Source of the DNA: Xanthomonas floridensis
GTDB taxonomy: Bacteria; Pseudomonadota; Gammaproteobacteria; Xanthomonadales; Xanthomonadaceae
Reading direction: 5' to 3'
Length of the DNA stretch: 64,000 nt
NCBI RefSeq assembly: GCF_001642575.1
Contig: NZ_LXNG01000013.1
Coordinates: 1 to 64,000 of the forward strand
A model generated the notes under the pieces. The model worked only from the letters and a program-made list of their open reading frames with translations, searched no databases and was not told the DNA's origin. Shown in pieces: positions 27,408-39,004 of this stretch (its first letter is position 1; every line of letters begins with the position of its first letter). Made by a program: the position numbers and the translations under genes.

Positions 27408-27434
27408 TAAAGATTTATCTGGCGTTGCCGTTAG
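27408..27434 (+). promoter_or_regulatory. Sigma-28-like promoter of the MetA-like/receptor 5 operon
   Basis: -35 TAAAGATT, 11-base gap, -10 GCCGTTAG, with a leader of about 117 bases. Confidence 0.7.
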
Positions 27435-27557
27435 CGTGGATAACACCGACCGCCTGCGCTCCCCCGCCGCGACCGTCGCCTGAGTTCCGCATGCGCGTTG
27501 GTGCAGACATTGCGACCACCTGCATGCGCCCATTGCTGGTTCGTTGCAGGGGTCGCC

Positions 27558-28319
27558 ATGAAGTCATCCGTTCTCGTCAGCTGTCTTGCATTGTGCGGCG
27601 TTGCCGGCCATGCCTGCGCCGAAGATCCGATCGCCACCGATCGCCCTGATTTCGTCGAGTCCAGCCTCACCGTCGGCCACCAGCGGCTGCAGGTGGAAAC
27701 CAGTGCCGCCTGGGAACGCGATGCCTCCGTGGACGCGTATTCCACGCCGACGCTGTTCCGCTACGGCGTGGGCCAGACCTGGGAACTGCGGCTGGAAACC
27801 GATGGCTGGCAACGCATCGATGCGCCCGGGCAGCCCAGGCTCAGCGGCATGTCCGACGTAGCGCTCGGTATCAAGCACCATCTGGCCAGCTCCGACGACG
27901 GCAAGACCTCGCTGGCCTGGCTGCTGCATGTGGATCTGCCCAGCGGCGCGCAGGCGCTGCGCGGCCATGGCGCGCGCCCTTCGTTCCGGCTGGTGGCCGA
28001 ATGGGACCTCAGCGACAGCATCTCCGCCGGCATGATGCCCGGGGTGATCTGGGACGACGATGGACAAGGCCACCGCTACACCGCCGGTATCTTCGGTGCG
28101 GTGATCGGCAAGGCCTGGAACGACCGCGTGCGCTCCTTCGTCGAAGTGGCATTGCCGCAAATCGCCAAGAGCGACGATGGCGGCAGCGTGGCCTTGCTCG
28201 ACGTCGGCTCGGCCTGGCTGCTCAGCAACGACGTGCAACTGGATGCGGTGTACAGCCGCGGCCTCAACGACCGCTCGCCCGACCACGCCGTCGGCGTCGG
28301 TCTGTCTTTCCGCTTCTGA
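27558..28319 (+). CDS. Outer-membrane protein of the MetA/phenol-degradation transporter-like family
   Basis: 253 residues from an ATG at 27558. Signal peptide at 1-21 ([18 protein letters not shown]). The mature part starts [20 protein letters not shown], continues through paired strands ([60 protein letters not shown]) and ends in a C-terminal phenylalanine (VGVGLSFRF), as outer-membrane barrels do. This matches the family named after a putative MetA-pathway phenol degradation protein, which has no proven function. Receptor 5 starts only 13 bases downstream and both depend on the FliA-like promoter at 27408. The pair may let a ligand through the outer membrane to its receptor; that is inference. 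Confidence 0.75.
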   Translation: MKSSVLVSCLALCGVAGHACAEDPIATDRPDFVESSLTVGHQRLQVETSAAWERDASVDAYSTPTLFRYGVGQTWELRLETDGWQRIDAPGQPRLSGMSDVALGIKHHLASSDDGKTSLAWLLHVDLPSGAQALRGHGARPSFRLVAEWDLSDSISAGMMPGVIWDDDGQGHRYTAGIFGAVIGKAWNDRVRSFVEVALPQIAKSDDGGSVALLDVGSAWLLSNDVQLDAVYSRGLNDRSPDHAVGVGLSFRF

Positions 28320-28332
28320 TACGGGCTGCACA

Positions 28333-30624
28333 ATGAAGATCATGCATATGTTGGGCGTGCTGGTGCTGGTCGCCGCGTTGGCGCTGCTCGCCCTGGGCGG
28401 TGTCGGCTACAACGGTCAGCGCGGGCTGCTGGATGCCATCACCGCGCAGGTCATTTCCTCCGATGCGCTGCGCAACCATATGCAGGCCGACATGATGCAC
28501 GACGCCCTGCGCGGCGACGTCACTGCCGGGCTGCTCGCCGCATCGCGCCAGGACGATGCCGGCATCGCCGATGCCCGCGCGTCGCTGGGCGAACATGCCG
28601 GCGAATTCCGCGAGGCGGTGCAAGCCAACCGCAAGCTCCCGCTGGACCCTGCATTGCGCAGCGAGCTGGAAGCGGTGGCGCCCACGTTGCAGGCCTATAT
28701 CGCTGCTGCCGACCAGGTCATGACGCTGGCCGAAACGCATGCCGACAGCGCTGCGGCGTACCGCGACTTTACCGACAAGTTCGGCCAGCTCGAAACCCGC
28801 ATGGGGACGATCAGCGAGCGCATCCTGTCCTTGAACGAGGCCAACCGCAGCCAGGCCGAGCAATACAGCCATCGTGTGATGTGGCAGCAAGGCGGCGCCG
28901 TCGTGCTTGCATTCGTCTGCCTGGCGCTGGCCGCCGGCTGGATCCTGCGTTCGGTGTTTGGCCTGCTTGGCGGCGAACCGCAGCTGGCCATGGCCGCTGC
29001 ACAGCACATTGCGCAAGGCCGCCTGGACCAGCCGATCCCGGTCGCCGCAAAACACGCGCACAGCCTGATGGCGGCGCTGTCGCGCATGCAGCGCGACCTG
29101 CGCGAACGCCTGGAGCGCGAGCGCAGCATCGCCGCAGAAAACCTGCGCATTCGCACCGCATTGGATAACGCCTCCACCGGCATGTACATCGCCGACCCGG
29201 ACCTGACCATCATCTACACCAACAACGCGTTGCAGTCCTTGCTCCAGACCTATGCCGAGGATATCCACGCGTGCGCACCGGCGTTCAACCACGGTGTGGC
29301 CCTGGTCGGGCAACCGGTCTCGCTGCTGGAAGTGGGCAACGCGCAGGACGCGGAAATCTACCAGCGTCTGGACCGCCAGGGCGCCGCGCAACGCGAAGTG
29401 CGGTACCGCACGACCTGCATTACGCAAAACGTGTCGGCGATCCGCGACGAGCGCGGCGCGCATCTGGGCTTTGTCTGCGAATGGCGCGACCGTACCGCCG
29501 AAGCGCGGGTGGAACTGGACGTAGCCGATGTCGTGCGCAGCGCTGCGGCGGGCGACCTGTCCAAGCGCATCGACAGCAACGGCAAGCAAGGCTTTTTCCT
29601 GCAACTGGCGCAACAGCTCAATGCCTTGCTCGATGCCAATGCGGCCAGCATCGCCGAAGTCTCGCGCCTGCTCAGCGCGCTGGCCGAAGGCGACCTGAGC
29701 GCACGCATGCACGGCGACTTCCATGGCGTGTTCGCCAGCATGCGCGACGACGCCAACACCACCGCCGAGCAACTGGCGCAGGTGATCGGGCGTATCCAGC
29801 AGGCTGCCGGCAGCATCCACACCGCCTCCAGCGAAATCGCTGCCGGCAATAGCGATCTGTCGCAACGCACCGAGCAACAGGCCGCCAACCTGGAAGAAAC
29901 CGCCGCCTCGATGGAGGAGCTCACCTCCACCGTCAAGCAAAACGCCGAGAGTGCGCGTCAGGCCAATCAGTTCGCCATCGGTGCGGCCGGTGTCGCCTCG
30001 CAGGGCGGCGCGGTCGTGGCTCAGGTGGTCACCACCATGTCCGGCATCGAAACCTCGTCGAAGAAAATCGCCGAGATCATCAGCGTCATCGACGGCATCG
30101 CCTTCCAGACCAATATCCTGGCGTTGAACGCCGCAGTGGAAGCGGCACGTGCCGGCGAACAGGGCCGCGGCTTTGCGGTGGTCGCCTCGGAAGTGCGCAC
30201 CCTGGCGCAGCGGTCGGCCGGTGCGGCAAAAGAAATCAAGCATCTCATCGACGATTCGGTCGGCAAGGTCGCCGAGGGCTCGCAGCTGGTCCACCAGGCG
30301 GGCACCACCATGGCCGAGATCGTCGCCAGCGTGCAGCGCGTCACCGACATCATGGGTGAGATTGCGGCCGCCTCGCAGGAACAGTCAGCCGGTATCGAGC
30401 AGGTCAATCGCACCATCACGCAGATGGACGAGGCCACCCAGCAGAACGCCGCCCTGGTGGAGGAAGCGACCGCGGCCGCACGCACGATGGAAGACCAGGC
30501 CGGACAGCTGGCACAGGCAGTGGCGCGCTTCACGCTGGCCGATGCGCCCCACGCCATTGCAAAACGCAGCGCCATGCACGTATCGCCTGCGGCCGGCGGG
30601 CGTGCACTGGCCTCCACGCGATAG
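28333..30624 (+). CDS. Methyl-accepting chemotaxis protein 5 (helical sensor, cytoplasmic PAS)
   Basis: 763 residues from an ATG at 28333. Membrane helices at about 5-25 and 190-212 with a helical periplasmic domain ([20 protein letters not shown]) between them. After HAMP comes a PAS domain at about 270-400: [44 protein letters not shown]. Receptors 10 and 11 carry the same type. One HAMP-like module ([10 protein letters not shown]) and the signalling domain follow. It ends GGRALASTR without a W-x-x-F tether. It is co-transcribed with the outer-membrane gene just upstream. Confidence 0.92.
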   Translation: MKIMHMLGVLVLVAALALLALGGVGYNGQRGLLDAITAQVISSDALRNHMQADMMHDALRGDVTAGLLAASRQDDAGIADARASLGEHAGEFREAVQANRKLPLDPALRSELEAVAPTLQAYIAAADQVMTLAETHADSAAAYRDFTDKFGQLETRMGTISERILSLNEANRSQAEQYSHRVMWQQGGAVVLAFVCLALAAGWILRSVFGLLGGEPQLAMAAAQHIAQGRLDQPIPVAAKHAHSLMAALSRMQRDLRERLERERSIAAENLRIRTALDNASTGMYIADPDLTIIYTNNALQSLLQTYAEDIHACAPAFNHGVALVGQPVSLLEVGNAQDAEIYQRLDRQGAAQREVRYRTTCITQNVSAIRDERGAHLGFVCEWRDRTAEARVELDVADVVRSAAAGDLSKRIDSNGKQGFFLQLAQQLNALLDANAASIAEVSRLLSALAEGDLSARMHGDFHGVFASMRDDANTTAEQLAQVIGRIQQAAGSIHTASSEIAAGNSDLSQRTEQQAANLEETAASMEELTSTVKQNAESARQANQFAIGAAGVASQGGAVVAQVVTTMSGIETSSKKIAEIISVIDGIAFQTNILALNAAVEAARAGEQGRGFAVVASEVRTLAQRSAGAAKEIKHLIDDSVGKVAEGSQLVHQAGTTMAEIVASVQRVTDIMGEIAAASQEQSAGIEQVNRTITQMDEATQQNAALVEEATAAARTMEDQAGQLAQAVARFTLADAPHAIAKRSAMHVSPAAGGRALASTR

Positions 30625-30816
30625 TGCGCCCGACGCCCCAATGGTCGCGCTCGGTTATCACGATCGGCGACGGGCGCATTGAGTCACAACGCGTGGTTTT
30701 GAAGGAGCAGTAACAGAGGCTGCCGTAGCAAGCCGGCTATCGGCAAATCAGCAGGTTTGCGCGGCAAATCCGCACATCAGCAGTGTGCGGCGGTGCCACT
30801 GTTCATCCTTGAAACA

Positions 30817-30843
30817 TAAAGTATCCAGGCCCGGGGCCGTTAG
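30817..30843 (+). promoter_or_regulatory. Sigma-28-like promoter of receptor 6
   Basis: -35 TAAAGTAT, 11-base gap, -10 GCCGTTAG, 42 bases before the start. Confidence 0.75.
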
Positions 30844-30885
30844 CGTGCAGGACAACATCGCGACGCGACACCCCTGGAGTATTTG

Positions 30886-33135
30886 ATGAACAAGTTCAAC
30901 GACTGGCCCATTCGCCGCAAACTGATGTTTGCGTTCTGCCTCAGTGCGGTGCTCACTGCGCTGCTTGGCGGGCTGGGCTTCTCGCGCATGAAGCAGATGC
31001 AGCAGCAGGCCGTGCTGATCAATGAAGATGTGGTTCCGGTGCTGACCCGGCTCTCGGAGCTGCGCGCATTCGGCGGTGAATTCCGTATCTACGAATCGGG
31101 TCAGTTCGTCAATCTGCAGAACCAGGAACGCTACGACTACTTCCTGACCCGCATGGACGAAATCCAGGGCAAGTACGCGCAAACGCAGAAGGCGCTGGAA
31201 GCCAAGATCGCTGCCGGCTCGCCCCTGAAGGCCGGCTACGACAAGCTCGCCAAGGAAAGCGCCAGTTACTTCGAAGCCAACAAGACCTTGCGCGCGCTCT
31301 ACAAGGATCCCGACTACGCGGCCGCGGTGGCTGCGAACAAGCAATCCGGCGACATCCGCAAGGTGCTGTTCCAGACCATCGACAAGATGTATGCCGAGCA
31401 ATCCACTGCACTGGCCACCATGGTTGCGGCCAGCAGCGCCTCGTTCAAGATGACCAGTGCGGTGCTATTGATCGGCACGCTGCTGATGGCGGCCCTGTCG
31501 GTCACCTTCGGCTGGTTGATCGCGCGCAGCATCACCACGCCGCTGTCCAAGGCGCTGGGCGCCATCCAGGCCGTCTCGCGCGGCGATCTCGGCGCGCAGA
31601 TCGGCACCACCAGCAAGGACGAAATCGGCCAGATGCTGCAGGCCACCGGCGATATGACCCAGTTGCTGCGCCGCTTCTCCGACGAGACCGCGCGCATGTC
31701 GCACCTGCACGCCGCCGAAGACATCACCCATCGCATGCCGGAGGATTTCCCCGGCGTGTACGGCAATCTGGCCGTCGGCATCAATACGATGATCTTCGAG
31801 CACCTGGATGCCATCGTTGATTCGGTCGCCATCCTCAACCAGTACGCCCAGGGCGACCTGACCCAGGATGCGCGCCGCCTGCCCGGCAGCCGCGCCGTGC
31901 TGCACGAAGCCATGGACGCGGCCAAGGCCAGCCTGCTGGCGATCAATACCGAGATCAAGCAGCTGGCGCAGGCCGCCGCTGCGGGCGACTTCAGCGCACG
32001 TGGCGATGCCGCACGCTTCAAGTACGACTTTGCGGTGATGGTGGCCGACCTGAATTCGATGATGGACGTCAGCGACCGCAACCTGGGCAAGCTCTCGCAA
32101 TTGCTGGGCGCCGTGGCCGATGGCGACCTGACCGCCCGCATGGACGGACACTTCCACGGCGTGTTCGCGCGTTTGCGTGACGATGCCAATGCCACCGTGC
32201 AGCGCCTGACCGACATCGTTGGCCGCATCAAGCATTCCACCCTGGCCATCAACACGGCCGCCGGCGAAATCGCCGCCGGCAACCAGGATCTGTCGCAGCG
32301 CACCGAGCAGCAGGCGGCCAACCTGGAAGAAACTGCCGCCTCGATGGAAGAACTCACCTCTACCGTCAAGCAGAACGCCGAGCACGCACGCCAGGCCAAC
32401 CAGCTCGCCATCGGCGCGGCCGGCGTGGCCTCGCATGGCGGCGCGGTGGTCGGCCAGGTGGTCACCACCATGTCCGGCATCGAAACCTCCTCCAAGAAGA
32501 TCGCCGAGATCATCAGCGTCATCGACGGCATCGCGTTCCAGACCAACATCCTGGCCTTGAACGCAGCGGTGGAAGCGGCACGTGCCGGCGAGCAGGGCCG
32601 CGGCTTTGCCGTGGTGGCCTCGGAAGTGCGCACGCTGGCCCAGCGTTCGGCCGGTGCCGCCAAGGAGATCAAGGGCCTGATCGACGATTCGGTGAGCAAG
32701 GTCGCCGAAGGCTCGGCGCTAGTGAACCAGGCCGGCAGCACCATGAGCGAGATCGTCTCCTCGGTGCAGCGCGTCACCGACATCATGAGCGAAATCTCTG
32801 CTGCCTCGCAGGAACAGTCGGCCGGTATCGAGCAGGTCAACCAGACCGTCACCCACATGGACGAAGCCACCCAGCAGAATGCCGCGCTGGTGGAAGAAGC
32901 CACTGCCGCCGCACGCTCGATGGAAGATCAGGCCCAGCAGCTCACCGAAGCGGTGGCGCTGTTCCGTCTGTCGGCAGAACTGGAGTCGGTGACCCGCGCC
33001 ACCCCGGTGGTGCGTCCGGTAGCGGTGGCACATGCTGCCAGCAAGCCTGCGACACCGGCAAAGGCCAGTAAACCGTTTGTGCGCGCAGCCGCGCCTGCGG
33101 TGGCTACCAACGAGTCGGATTGGGCGGAGTTTTAA
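30886..33135 (+). CDS. Methyl-accepting chemotaxis protein 6 (four-helix sensor)
   Basis: 749 residues from the ATG at 30886 with CTGGAGT in front (a TTG one codon upstream is less likely). Membrane helices at about 12-31 and 188-210. The four-helix sensor contains [20 protein letters not shown] and [20 protein letters not shown], close in pattern to receptor 1 and the secreted protein at 20828. The linker after HAMP ([20 protein letters not shown]) pairs it with receptor 3. Signalling domain standard; tail ESDWAEF with the W-x-x-F tether after an Ala/Pro/Lys linker. A clear terminator lies downstream, so it is a single-gene unit. Confidence 0.93.
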   Translation: MNKFNDWPIRRKLMFAFCLSAVLTALLGGLGFSRMKQMQQQAVLINEDVVPVLTRLSELRAFGGEFRIYESGQFVNLQNQERYDYFLTRMDEIQGKYAQTQKALEAKIAAGSPLKAGYDKLAKESASYFEANKTLRALYKDPDYAAAVAANKQSGDIRKVLFQTIDKMYAEQSTALATMVAASSASFKMTSAVLLIGTLLMAALSVTFGWLIARSITTPLSKALGAIQAVSRGDLGAQIGTTSKDEIGQMLQATGDMTQLLRRFSDETARMSHLHAAEDITHRMPEDFPGVYGNLAVGINTMIFEHLDAIVDSVAILNQYAQGDLTQDARRLPGSRAVLHEAMDAAKASLLAINTEIKQLAQAAAAGDFSARGDAARFKYDFAVMVADLNSMMDVSDRNLGKLSQLLGAVADGDLTARMDGHFHGVFARLRDDANATVQRLTDIVGRIKHSTLAINTAAGEIAAGNQDLSQRTEQQAANLEETAASMEELTSTVKQNAEHARQANQLAIGAAGVASHGGAVVGQVVTTMSGIETSSKKIAEIISVIDGIAFQTNILALNAAVEAARAGEQGRGFAVVASEVRTLAQRSAGAAKEIKGLIDDSVSKVAEGSALVNQAGSTMSEIVSSVQRVTDIMSEISAASQEQSAGIEQVNQTVTHMDEATQQNAALVEEATAAARSMEDQAQQLTEAVALFRLSAELESVTRATPVVRPVAVAHAASKPATPAKASKPFVRAAAPAVATNESDWAEF

Positions 33136-33168
33136 GCACGCCGTCGGCATCTGTAACACGTACAAACG

Positions 33169-33206
33169 AAGCCGCGTTTCTGTATGGAAGCGCGGCTTTT
33201 ATTTTG
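33169..33206 (+). terminator. Terminator behind receptor 6
   Basis: AAGCCGCG pairs with CGCGGCTT (with extra pairs TTTC/GGAAG inside), followed by TTATTTT. Confidence 0.85.
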
Positions 33207-33438
33207 TCTGGAGATCTTGCGTGCTGCCACCGCATGATGTGCATCGCAGCGCCGGACAATTGTGGCTTGGCCGTCCTGTCAATGAAGTTCGCTGCCGCCA
33301 TTGCTGAGCTCGAACGTGCTCCAGCCACCAAAAGGCCGCGTTCGCTTGGTATCACTTGCAGTGCCATGTTGGCGTTTTGTGTCGGATTTCCGGCGTCACC
33401 TTGATGACCGGACTTATGTTTTTTCAGATATGCAGGTA

Positions 33439-33466
33439 TTAAGTACAGGCATGGGTTAGCCGCTAT
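33439..33466 (+). promoter_or_regulatory. Sigma-28-like promoter of receptor 7
   Basis: -35 TTAAGTAC, 12-base gap, -10 GCCGCTAT. The gap is one base longer than usual. Confidence 0.55.
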
Positions 33467-33546
33467 GTGAGATAGCAGCGCATGTAGTGCAAGTGATCAC
33501 CTGCGCATGCAACGCCACCTTCGCTCCGTCTCACGGGACTCTCGCC

Positions 33547-35796
33547 ATGAATGCATTGCTGCAGCGCTACAACGTTGGCCCACGGCTGGCCAGCGCGTTT
33601 GCCGTCCTGATCGTGTTATCCGGCATCATTGCCTTCATCGGCTATCGCGGCCTGAGTTCGGCGCGTGCATTGGTGGATGACATCGTGCACCAGAACATGA
33701 CCAAGATCCGTCTGGCCAACGACATGATGAATGCCAATTTCATCATCGGCACGCAACTGCGCAATCTGGCACTTCCGTATGCCGAAGAGCGCAATGACGA
33801 GTTCGTCGGCGCGATCAAGTCTGCACGCGCCGATTACAACAAGGCGCGCGAGGCCCTGTATGCGCTGCCCGCTTCGCCGCAGGACCAGGCGATACGTACA
33901 CAGATCGACAGTCTCCGCATGGCGGCAAGGACGCTCAACGACCAAGTCTTGCAATTGTCGATTGCCGGGAAGAATAGCGATGCCATACCGCTGTTGTTCA
34001 ACAAGGCGAACCCGGCAACGCAGCAATGGCAGGACAAGATTGCCGAGAACATCGCACTGCAGGACAAGCTCGCTGCCGATGCCTCAGCGGTCGCGCTGAA
34101 GTCGATGGACGATTCGCGCAAGATGCTGGTCGCCGGCACCGTGCTGGTGGTGCTGCTCAGCGGGGCGCTGGGCTTGCTGATCACCCGTAGCCTGACCCAG
34201 CCGCTGAGCCGTGCCACCCGCGCCGCCGAATCGATTGCCGGCGGCAAGCTGGACAACGATGTGGACACGCAAGCCTCCGACGAAAGCGGCCGGCTGCTCA
34301 ACGCGATGCGCAAGATGCAGGACCAGCTGCGCAACCTGATCGCCGCGCAGACCGACATGGCCAGGCGCCACGACGATGGCCAGATCAGCTTCCGCATCGA
34401 TGCCGATGCGTTCCCCGGCGACTACGGCCGCATGGCCAACGACACCAACAATCTGGTGGCCTCGCATATCGCGGTAAAGATGAAGCTGGCGCAGATCATG
34501 GGCCGCTATGCCATTGGCGATCTCAGCCAAGACATGGACAAGCTGCCCGGCGAAAAGGCCGTGCTCACCGACACCATGGCGCAGGTCAAGCTCAACCTCG
34601 GCGCGATGAACTCCGAGATCAAGCACCTGGCGCAGGCAGCCGCCAACGGCGACTTCAGCGCCCGTGGCGATGCCGAGCGCTTCCAGTACGACTTCCGGGT
34701 GATGGTGGAAAGCCTCAACACCTTGATGGCCACCGCCGATGGCAATCTGCAGTCGCTGTCGGGCCTGTTGCAGTCGATCGCAGCTGGCGACCTCACCGCA
34801 CGCATGAGCGGTGAGTTCCGCGGCGTGTTCGCACAGATGCGCGATGACGCCAATGCCACCGCCACCCAGCTGGCCGACATCGTCACCGGCATCAAGCAGT
34901 CGGCCGTGTCGATCAAGGGCGCCGCCAGCGAGATCGCCGCCGGCAACCAGGATCTGTCGCAGCGCACCGAGCAGCAGGCGGCCAATCTCGAAGAAACCGC
35001 CGCCTCGATGGAAGAGCTCACCTCCACCGTCAGGCAGAATGCCGAAAGCGCGCGTCAGGCCAACCAGCTGGCGATCGGCGCTGCCGGTGTGGCTTCGCAG
35101 GGCGGCGAGATCGTCAGCAAGGTAGTCGAGACCATGAGCGGTATCGAAGCCTCATCGAAGAAGATCGCCGACATCATCTCGGTCATCGACGGCATCGCCT
35201 TCCAGACCAACATCCTGGCCTTGAACGCGGCGGTGGAAGCGGCACGTGCCGGCGAGCAGGGCCGCGGCTTTGCGGTGGTGGCTTCCGAAGTGCGCACCCT
35301 GGCGCAGCGCTCTTCGGGCGCGGCAAAGGAGATCAAGGAGCTCATCGACGACTCGGTGCAGCGCGTGGCCGACGGCTCGGTGCTGGTGCACAGCGCCGGC
35401 AAGACCATGGGCGAGATCGTCTCCAGCGTGCAGCGTGTCACCGACATCATGGGGGAGATCTCCGCCGCCTCGCAGGAGCAGTCGGCCGGCATCGAACAGG
35501 TCAACCAGACCGTGACCCAGATGGACGAAACCACCCAGCAGAATGCGGCGCTGGTGGAGGAAGCCACTGCCGCGGCACGGGCGCTGGAAGACCAGGCGGT
35601 TGGGCTGACCGAGGCGGTGGCGGTGTTCAAGACCGACGCCGGCCAGGTGCAGCCAGCGGCGCACGTCGCCGCGCTGCGGCCGGCGGTGACGCCCGCGCTC
35701 AAGGCGCAGGTGGCGGCAGCCGGCCGTACCGCCGCCTCCAAGCCACGCGCGGTGGTTACTGCCTCCAGCAACGACACCAGTTGGCAGGAGTTCTGA
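33547..35796 (+). CDS. Methyl-accepting chemotaxis protein 7 (four-helix sensor, poly-HAMP)
   Basis: 749 residues. It starts [20 protein letters not shown], almost the same as receptor 9. Membrane helices at about 14-33 and 188-210; helical sensor with [20 protein letters not shown] and [20 protein letters not shown]. The cytoplasmic part follows receptors 1, 2, 8 and 9 ([20 protein letters not shown]). In the tip region [20 protein letters not shown] is slightly different from the array consensus. Tail DTSWQEF with the W-x-x-F tether. Confidence 0.93.
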   Translation: MNALLQRYNVGPRLASAFAVLIVLSGIIAFIGYRGLSSARALVDDIVHQNMTKIRLANDMMNANFIIGTQLRNLALPYAEERNDEFVGAIKSARADYNKAREALYALPASPQDQAIRTQIDSLRMAARTLNDQVLQLSIAGKNSDAIPLLFNKANPATQQWQDKIAENIALQDKLAADASAVALKSMDDSRKMLVAGTVLVVLLSGALGLLITRSLTQPLSRATRAAESIAGGKLDNDVDTQASDESGRLLNAMRKMQDQLRNLIAAQTDMARRHDDGQISFRIDADAFPGDYGRMANDTNNLVASHIAVKMKLAQIMGRYAIGDLSQDMDKLPGEKAVLTDTMAQVKLNLGAMNSEIKHLAQAAANGDFSARGDAERFQYDFRVMVESLNTLMATADGNLQSLSGLLQSIAAGDLTARMSGEFRGVFAQMRDDANATATQLADIVTGIKQSAVSIKGAASEIAAGNQDLSQRTEQQAANLEETAASMEELTSTVRQNAESARQANQLAIGAAGVASQGGEIVSKVVETMSGIEASSKKIADIISVIDGIAFQTNILALNAAVEAARAGEQGRGFAVVASEVRTLAQRSSGAAKEIKELIDDSVQRVADGSVLVHSAGKTMGEIVSSVQRVTDIMGEISAASQEQSAGIEQVNQTVTQMDETTQQNAALVEEATAAARALEDQAVGLTEAVAVFKTDAGQVQPAAHVAALRPAVTPALKAQVAAAGRTAASKPRAVVTASSNDTSWQEF

Positions 35797-35850
35797 GCCA
35801 AGCGGGCACAACAAGCTGAATGGCGAGGGTCGGCAGCGAGGCCGGCCCGC

Positions 35851-35878
35851 TCAAGGCATAACAGATATCGGCCGATAG
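35851..35878 (+). promoter_or_regulatory. Sigma-28-like promoter of receptor 8
   Basis: -35 TCAAGGCA, 12-base gap, -10 GCCGATAG. The leader is only about 20 bases. Confidence 0.65.
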
Positions 35879-35904
35879 TCTGCGTACGCCCATGAGACGC
35901 CCCG

Positions 35905-38376
35905 ATGACCCTTTTTTCGCCCGTGCTGCCGCATCCTGCTCCGTCCGCCCCGCGCCGCTGGACCCGCCGCTGGGACGATCTGGGCATCGCCAGAAAACTT
36001 GGTGCGATCGGCGTGCTTGCGCTGGTCGGCCTGGTCATTCCGGTGCTGCTGTACCGCGGCAAGCTCAATGAGAGCGTGGCCATCAGCAGCAACGAGTTGC
36101 GCAGCTATGCGCCGCTCGGGCAAATGCTGGGCCTGATCACCGACCTGCATGCGGCCCATGTCGATAGCGGCAGCGCCGCCAGCGCAGCGGCCCAGCGTGC
36201 CGAACGCGATCTGCAGCAGCTGCTTGCCGCCACCGCCGCCCTGCCCGGCTTCGAACGCAGCCAGAAACAACTGCTCGCCCTGCAGCAGCGCCACGTGGCC
36301 GGCGCCGCCGCCAAGGACTACGCCGGTGTGAGCGAACAGGCATTCGCCGCGCTCGATGCACTGCGCGACGACAGCCAGTTGGTCTATACGCCCTACATCG
36401 AAAGCTACCACCTGGTGGTGGCCACGCTGATCTACAGCCCCGACGCCACCGAGTCGCTGACCCGCCTGGATGCCGCCAACGACCCGTCGCAGGCCGGCGA
36501 CAGCCGCGCCATGCTGCGCGAGCAGCTCAGTCAACTGCAGCGCAACCACGTGCGCTTCCGCCATGAGCTGGACAAGGCCATGGGCCTGCTCGAACAGCCC
36601 GACCCCGCGCTGGCCGAGGCGGCCACCACCGAATCCACGCGCGCAAATGCGGCACTGGCCGCCCTTGGCACCGCCCTGGAAGGCAGCGATGCGCAGTCCG
36701 ATACGCAGTGGAACGCCGCACTCGACACGCTGGGCCAGGCCATGCAGGACCTCAGCCGCACATCGCTGCAGGCCTTGCAGCGCCAGTCCGAACGGCACCT
36801 GGTGGCTGCACGCAACGCGGTCTGGCAGGCCATCGCCGGGCTGTCGCTGCTGGCGGTGCTGATTGCCGCGTTGTGCTGGTACACCTTGTCCAGGCTTACC
36901 CACAATGTGCGGCGTGCCGCCGCGGCAGCCGCCAACATCGCGCAAGGCGCGCTGGACGACCGCATTCTTGCGCCGTGCCGCGATGAAACCGGCCAGCTGC
37001 TGGACAACATGCGCCAGATGCAGCAGCAGCTGCAGCGCGTGCTGGCGGCACAGAGCGAGATGGCGCAGCGCCACGACGCCGGCCAGATCAGTTTCCGCAT
37101 GCAGGCCGAGAGTTTCCCGGGTGCCTACGCGACGATGGTGCGCGACACCAATGCCCTGGTTGGCTCGCATATCGCGGTGAAGATGCAGCTGGCGCAGATC
37201 ATGTCGCGATACGCCATTGGCGACCTGAGCCAGGACATGGAGCGCCTGCCCGGCGAAAAGGCCGTGCTCACCGACACCATGGACACCGTCAAGGCCAATC
37301 TGTCGGCGATGAACAGCGAGATCAAACTGCTCGCCCAGGCCGCGGCCAACGGCGACTTCAGCGTGCGTGGCGATGCGCAGCGCTTCCAGTACGATTTCCG
37401 CGCGATGGTGGACAGTCTCAACCACCTGATGTCCACCGCCGATGCCAACCTGCACGCGCTGTCCACGGTGTTGCAGGCGATTGCTGCGGGCGATCTCACC
37501 ACCCGCATGCAGGGCCAGTTCCATGGCGTGTTTGCACGCATGCGCGACGACGCCAACGCCACGGTGGCGCAGCTGGCCGATATCGTCGGGCGCATCCAGC
37601 AGGCCACCGATGCCATCAACGATGCGGCCAGCGAAATTGCAGCCGGCAATCAGGATCTGTCGCAACGCACCGAGCAACAGGCCGCCAACCTGGAAGAAAC
37701 CGCCGCTTCGATGGAAGAGCTCACCTCCACCGTGCGCAACAACGCCGACCATGCCCGCCGCGCCAACCAGCTGGTGGTGGGGGCCGCCAGCGTGGCCTCG
37801 CAGGGCGGCGACGTGGTGGGCCAGGTAGTCGGCACCATGGCTGGCATCCAGGCCGCGTCACGCAAGATCGCCGACATCATCGGCGTGATCGACGGCATCG
37901 CCTTCCAGACCAATATCCTGGCCTTGAACGCGGCGGTGGAAGCGGCGCGTGCCGGCGAGCAGGGGCGCGGCTTTGCGGTGGTGGCGTCGGAAGTGCGCAC
38001 CCTCGCCCAGCGCTCGGCCGGTGCGGCCAAGGAGATCAAGCAGCTGATCGCCGACTCGGTCAGCCGGGTCGAACACGGCAACCAGCTGGTCGGCCAGGCC
38101 GGCCGCACCATGCAGGACATCGTCGATTCGGTGAAGAACGTTACCACCATCATGCAGGAGATCAGCGAGGCCTCGCAGCAGCAATCGCAAGGTATCGAGC
38201 AGGTTGGCCAGACGGTGGCGCAGATGGACCAGGCCACCCAGCAGAATGCCGCACTGGTGGAAGAAGCCACTGCTGCTGCGCGTGCAATGGAAGAACAGGC
38301 GCAGCAACTGCGCGATGCAGTCTCGGTGTTCCAGCTGCAGCCCGCGGCACCGGCCCGTTTCGGCCAAGCCGCCTGA
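35905..38376 (+). CDS. Methyl-accepting chemotaxis protein 8 (large helical sensor)
   Basis: 823 residues. A cytoplasmic N-terminal stretch rich in Pro/Arg/Trp (residues 1-30) precedes the first membrane helix (about 31-50). The periplasmic part of about 255 residues is all-helical and larger than the 4HB type ([57 protein letters not shown]), so it may be a double helical bundle (HBM- or NIT-like). Second membrane helix at about 308-330. The signalling domain has its own variants: [24 protein letters not shown], and [20 protein letters not shown] in the place where all others have [10 protein letters not shown]. It ends APARFGQAA without a tether. It is the most divergent cytoplasmic domain in the array. 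Confidence 0.92.
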   Translation: MTLFSPVLPHPAPSAPRRWTRRWDDLGIARKLGAIGVLALVGLVIPVLLYRGKLNESVAISSNELRSYAPLGQMLGLITDLHAAHVDSGSAASAAAQRAERDLQQLLAATAALPGFERSQKQLLALQQRHVAGAAAKDYAGVSEQAFAALDALRDDSQLVYTPYIESYHLVVATLIYSPDATESLTRLDAANDPSQAGDSRAMLREQLSQLQRNHVRFRHELDKAMGLLEQPDPALAEAATTESTRANAALAALGTALEGSDAQSDTQWNAALDTLGQAMQDLSRTSLQALQRQSERHLVAARNAVWQAIAGLSLLAVLIAALCWYTLSRLTHNVRRAAAAAANIAQGALDDRILAPCRDETGQLLDNMRQMQQQLQRVLAAQSEMAQRHDAGQISFRMQAESFPGAYATMVRDTNALVGSHIAVKMQLAQIMSRYAIGDLSQDMERLPGEKAVLTDTMDTVKANLSAMNSEIKLLAQAAANGDFSVRGDAQRFQYDFRAMVDSLNHLMSTADANLHALSTVLQAIAAGDLTTRMQGQFHGVFARMRDDANATVAQLADIVGRIQQATDAINDAASEIAAGNQDLSQRTEQQAANLEETAASMEELTSTVRNNADHARRANQLVVGAASVASQGGDVVGQVVGTMAGIQAASRKIADIIGVIDGIAFQTNILALNAAVEAARAGEQGRGFAVVASEVRTLAQRSAGAAKEIKQLIADSVSRVEHGNQLVGQAGRTMQDIVDSVKNVTTIMQEISEASQQQSQGIEQVGQTVAQMDQATQQNAALVEEATAAARAMEEQAQQLRDAVSVFQLQPAAPARFGQAA

Positions 38377-39004
38377 TCGCCAGAGCGTCTTGAGTGAACC
38401 CGTCTGCGGCGCAGCCCGCAGGCGGATCGCGGCGCAGCCGCTGCGACACGTGCCGATGGTGCGCATCGCCCATTGCCATGCTGACCGCGCGGCTTGCGCT
38501 GCCGCTAGGCCACGCATTGCCGCATGCCGCAAAAAGATCCCGCACTACCGATCCCGCGTCATGTCCGATCCTGGCGCCGCGATTGCCATGCGAATCCCAC
38601 CAATCGGCTATCACGTACGCTCCGGCGTGTTCGCTGCATTCCGGTGTTCCACCTCGACGTACACGCAGCCGTCACGCCTTGGCACGTGATCGATCAGTGA
38701 AGCCCACGCGTCATGGCGAATCGCCGATAGCGCTGCCATAAGGCGTTTCGAGCCAGCTGTGCACACCCGCGTCACCTCGGTGACGGCCGCCCTTACGCGG
38801 CCCGGCAGTGGTGTTCAGTGGTCAACGGCAACGCCGTTACCGACCTCAAGCATGCAGACCTGCCCTGCAATCACGCCCCGCACGACCCACGGTCGGTGGA
38901 CGCGATGGATCGGCCGGATGCCTGCCTGCACGGCCCGCTCGACGTAGGGACTACGCGACGCACCGATGCGCCCCCCCTTCCCGCCCATCGCTTTCGAGAC
39001 CAAC
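38377..39004. other. Gap between receptors 8 and 9
   Basis: No gene. A lone FliA-type -10 (GCCGATAG, 38723-38730) has no matching -35. A small hairpin AACGG-CAACG-CCGTT lies near 38824. The receptor 9 promoter is therefore not identified. Confidence 0.5.

Larger units (their letters stand above)
26962..27557. other. Gap between receptor 4 and the MetA-like gene
   Basis: Palindrome copy E at 26985-27078, short direct repeats of GCAGGCAGC type around 27280-27310, and the FliA-like promoter at 27408. No gene seen. Confidence 0.55.
33136..33546. other. Gap between receptors 6 and 7
   Basis: Terminator at 33169, then about 230 bases without a gene, then a FliA-like promoter at 33439. Confidence 0.55.

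Noticed and set aside
38700..38735. FliA-type promoter for receptor 9
   Set aside because: Only the -10 GCCGATAG is present; the bases 14-15 upstream (CCACG) do not resemble TAAAG and it lies about 275 bases before the start.
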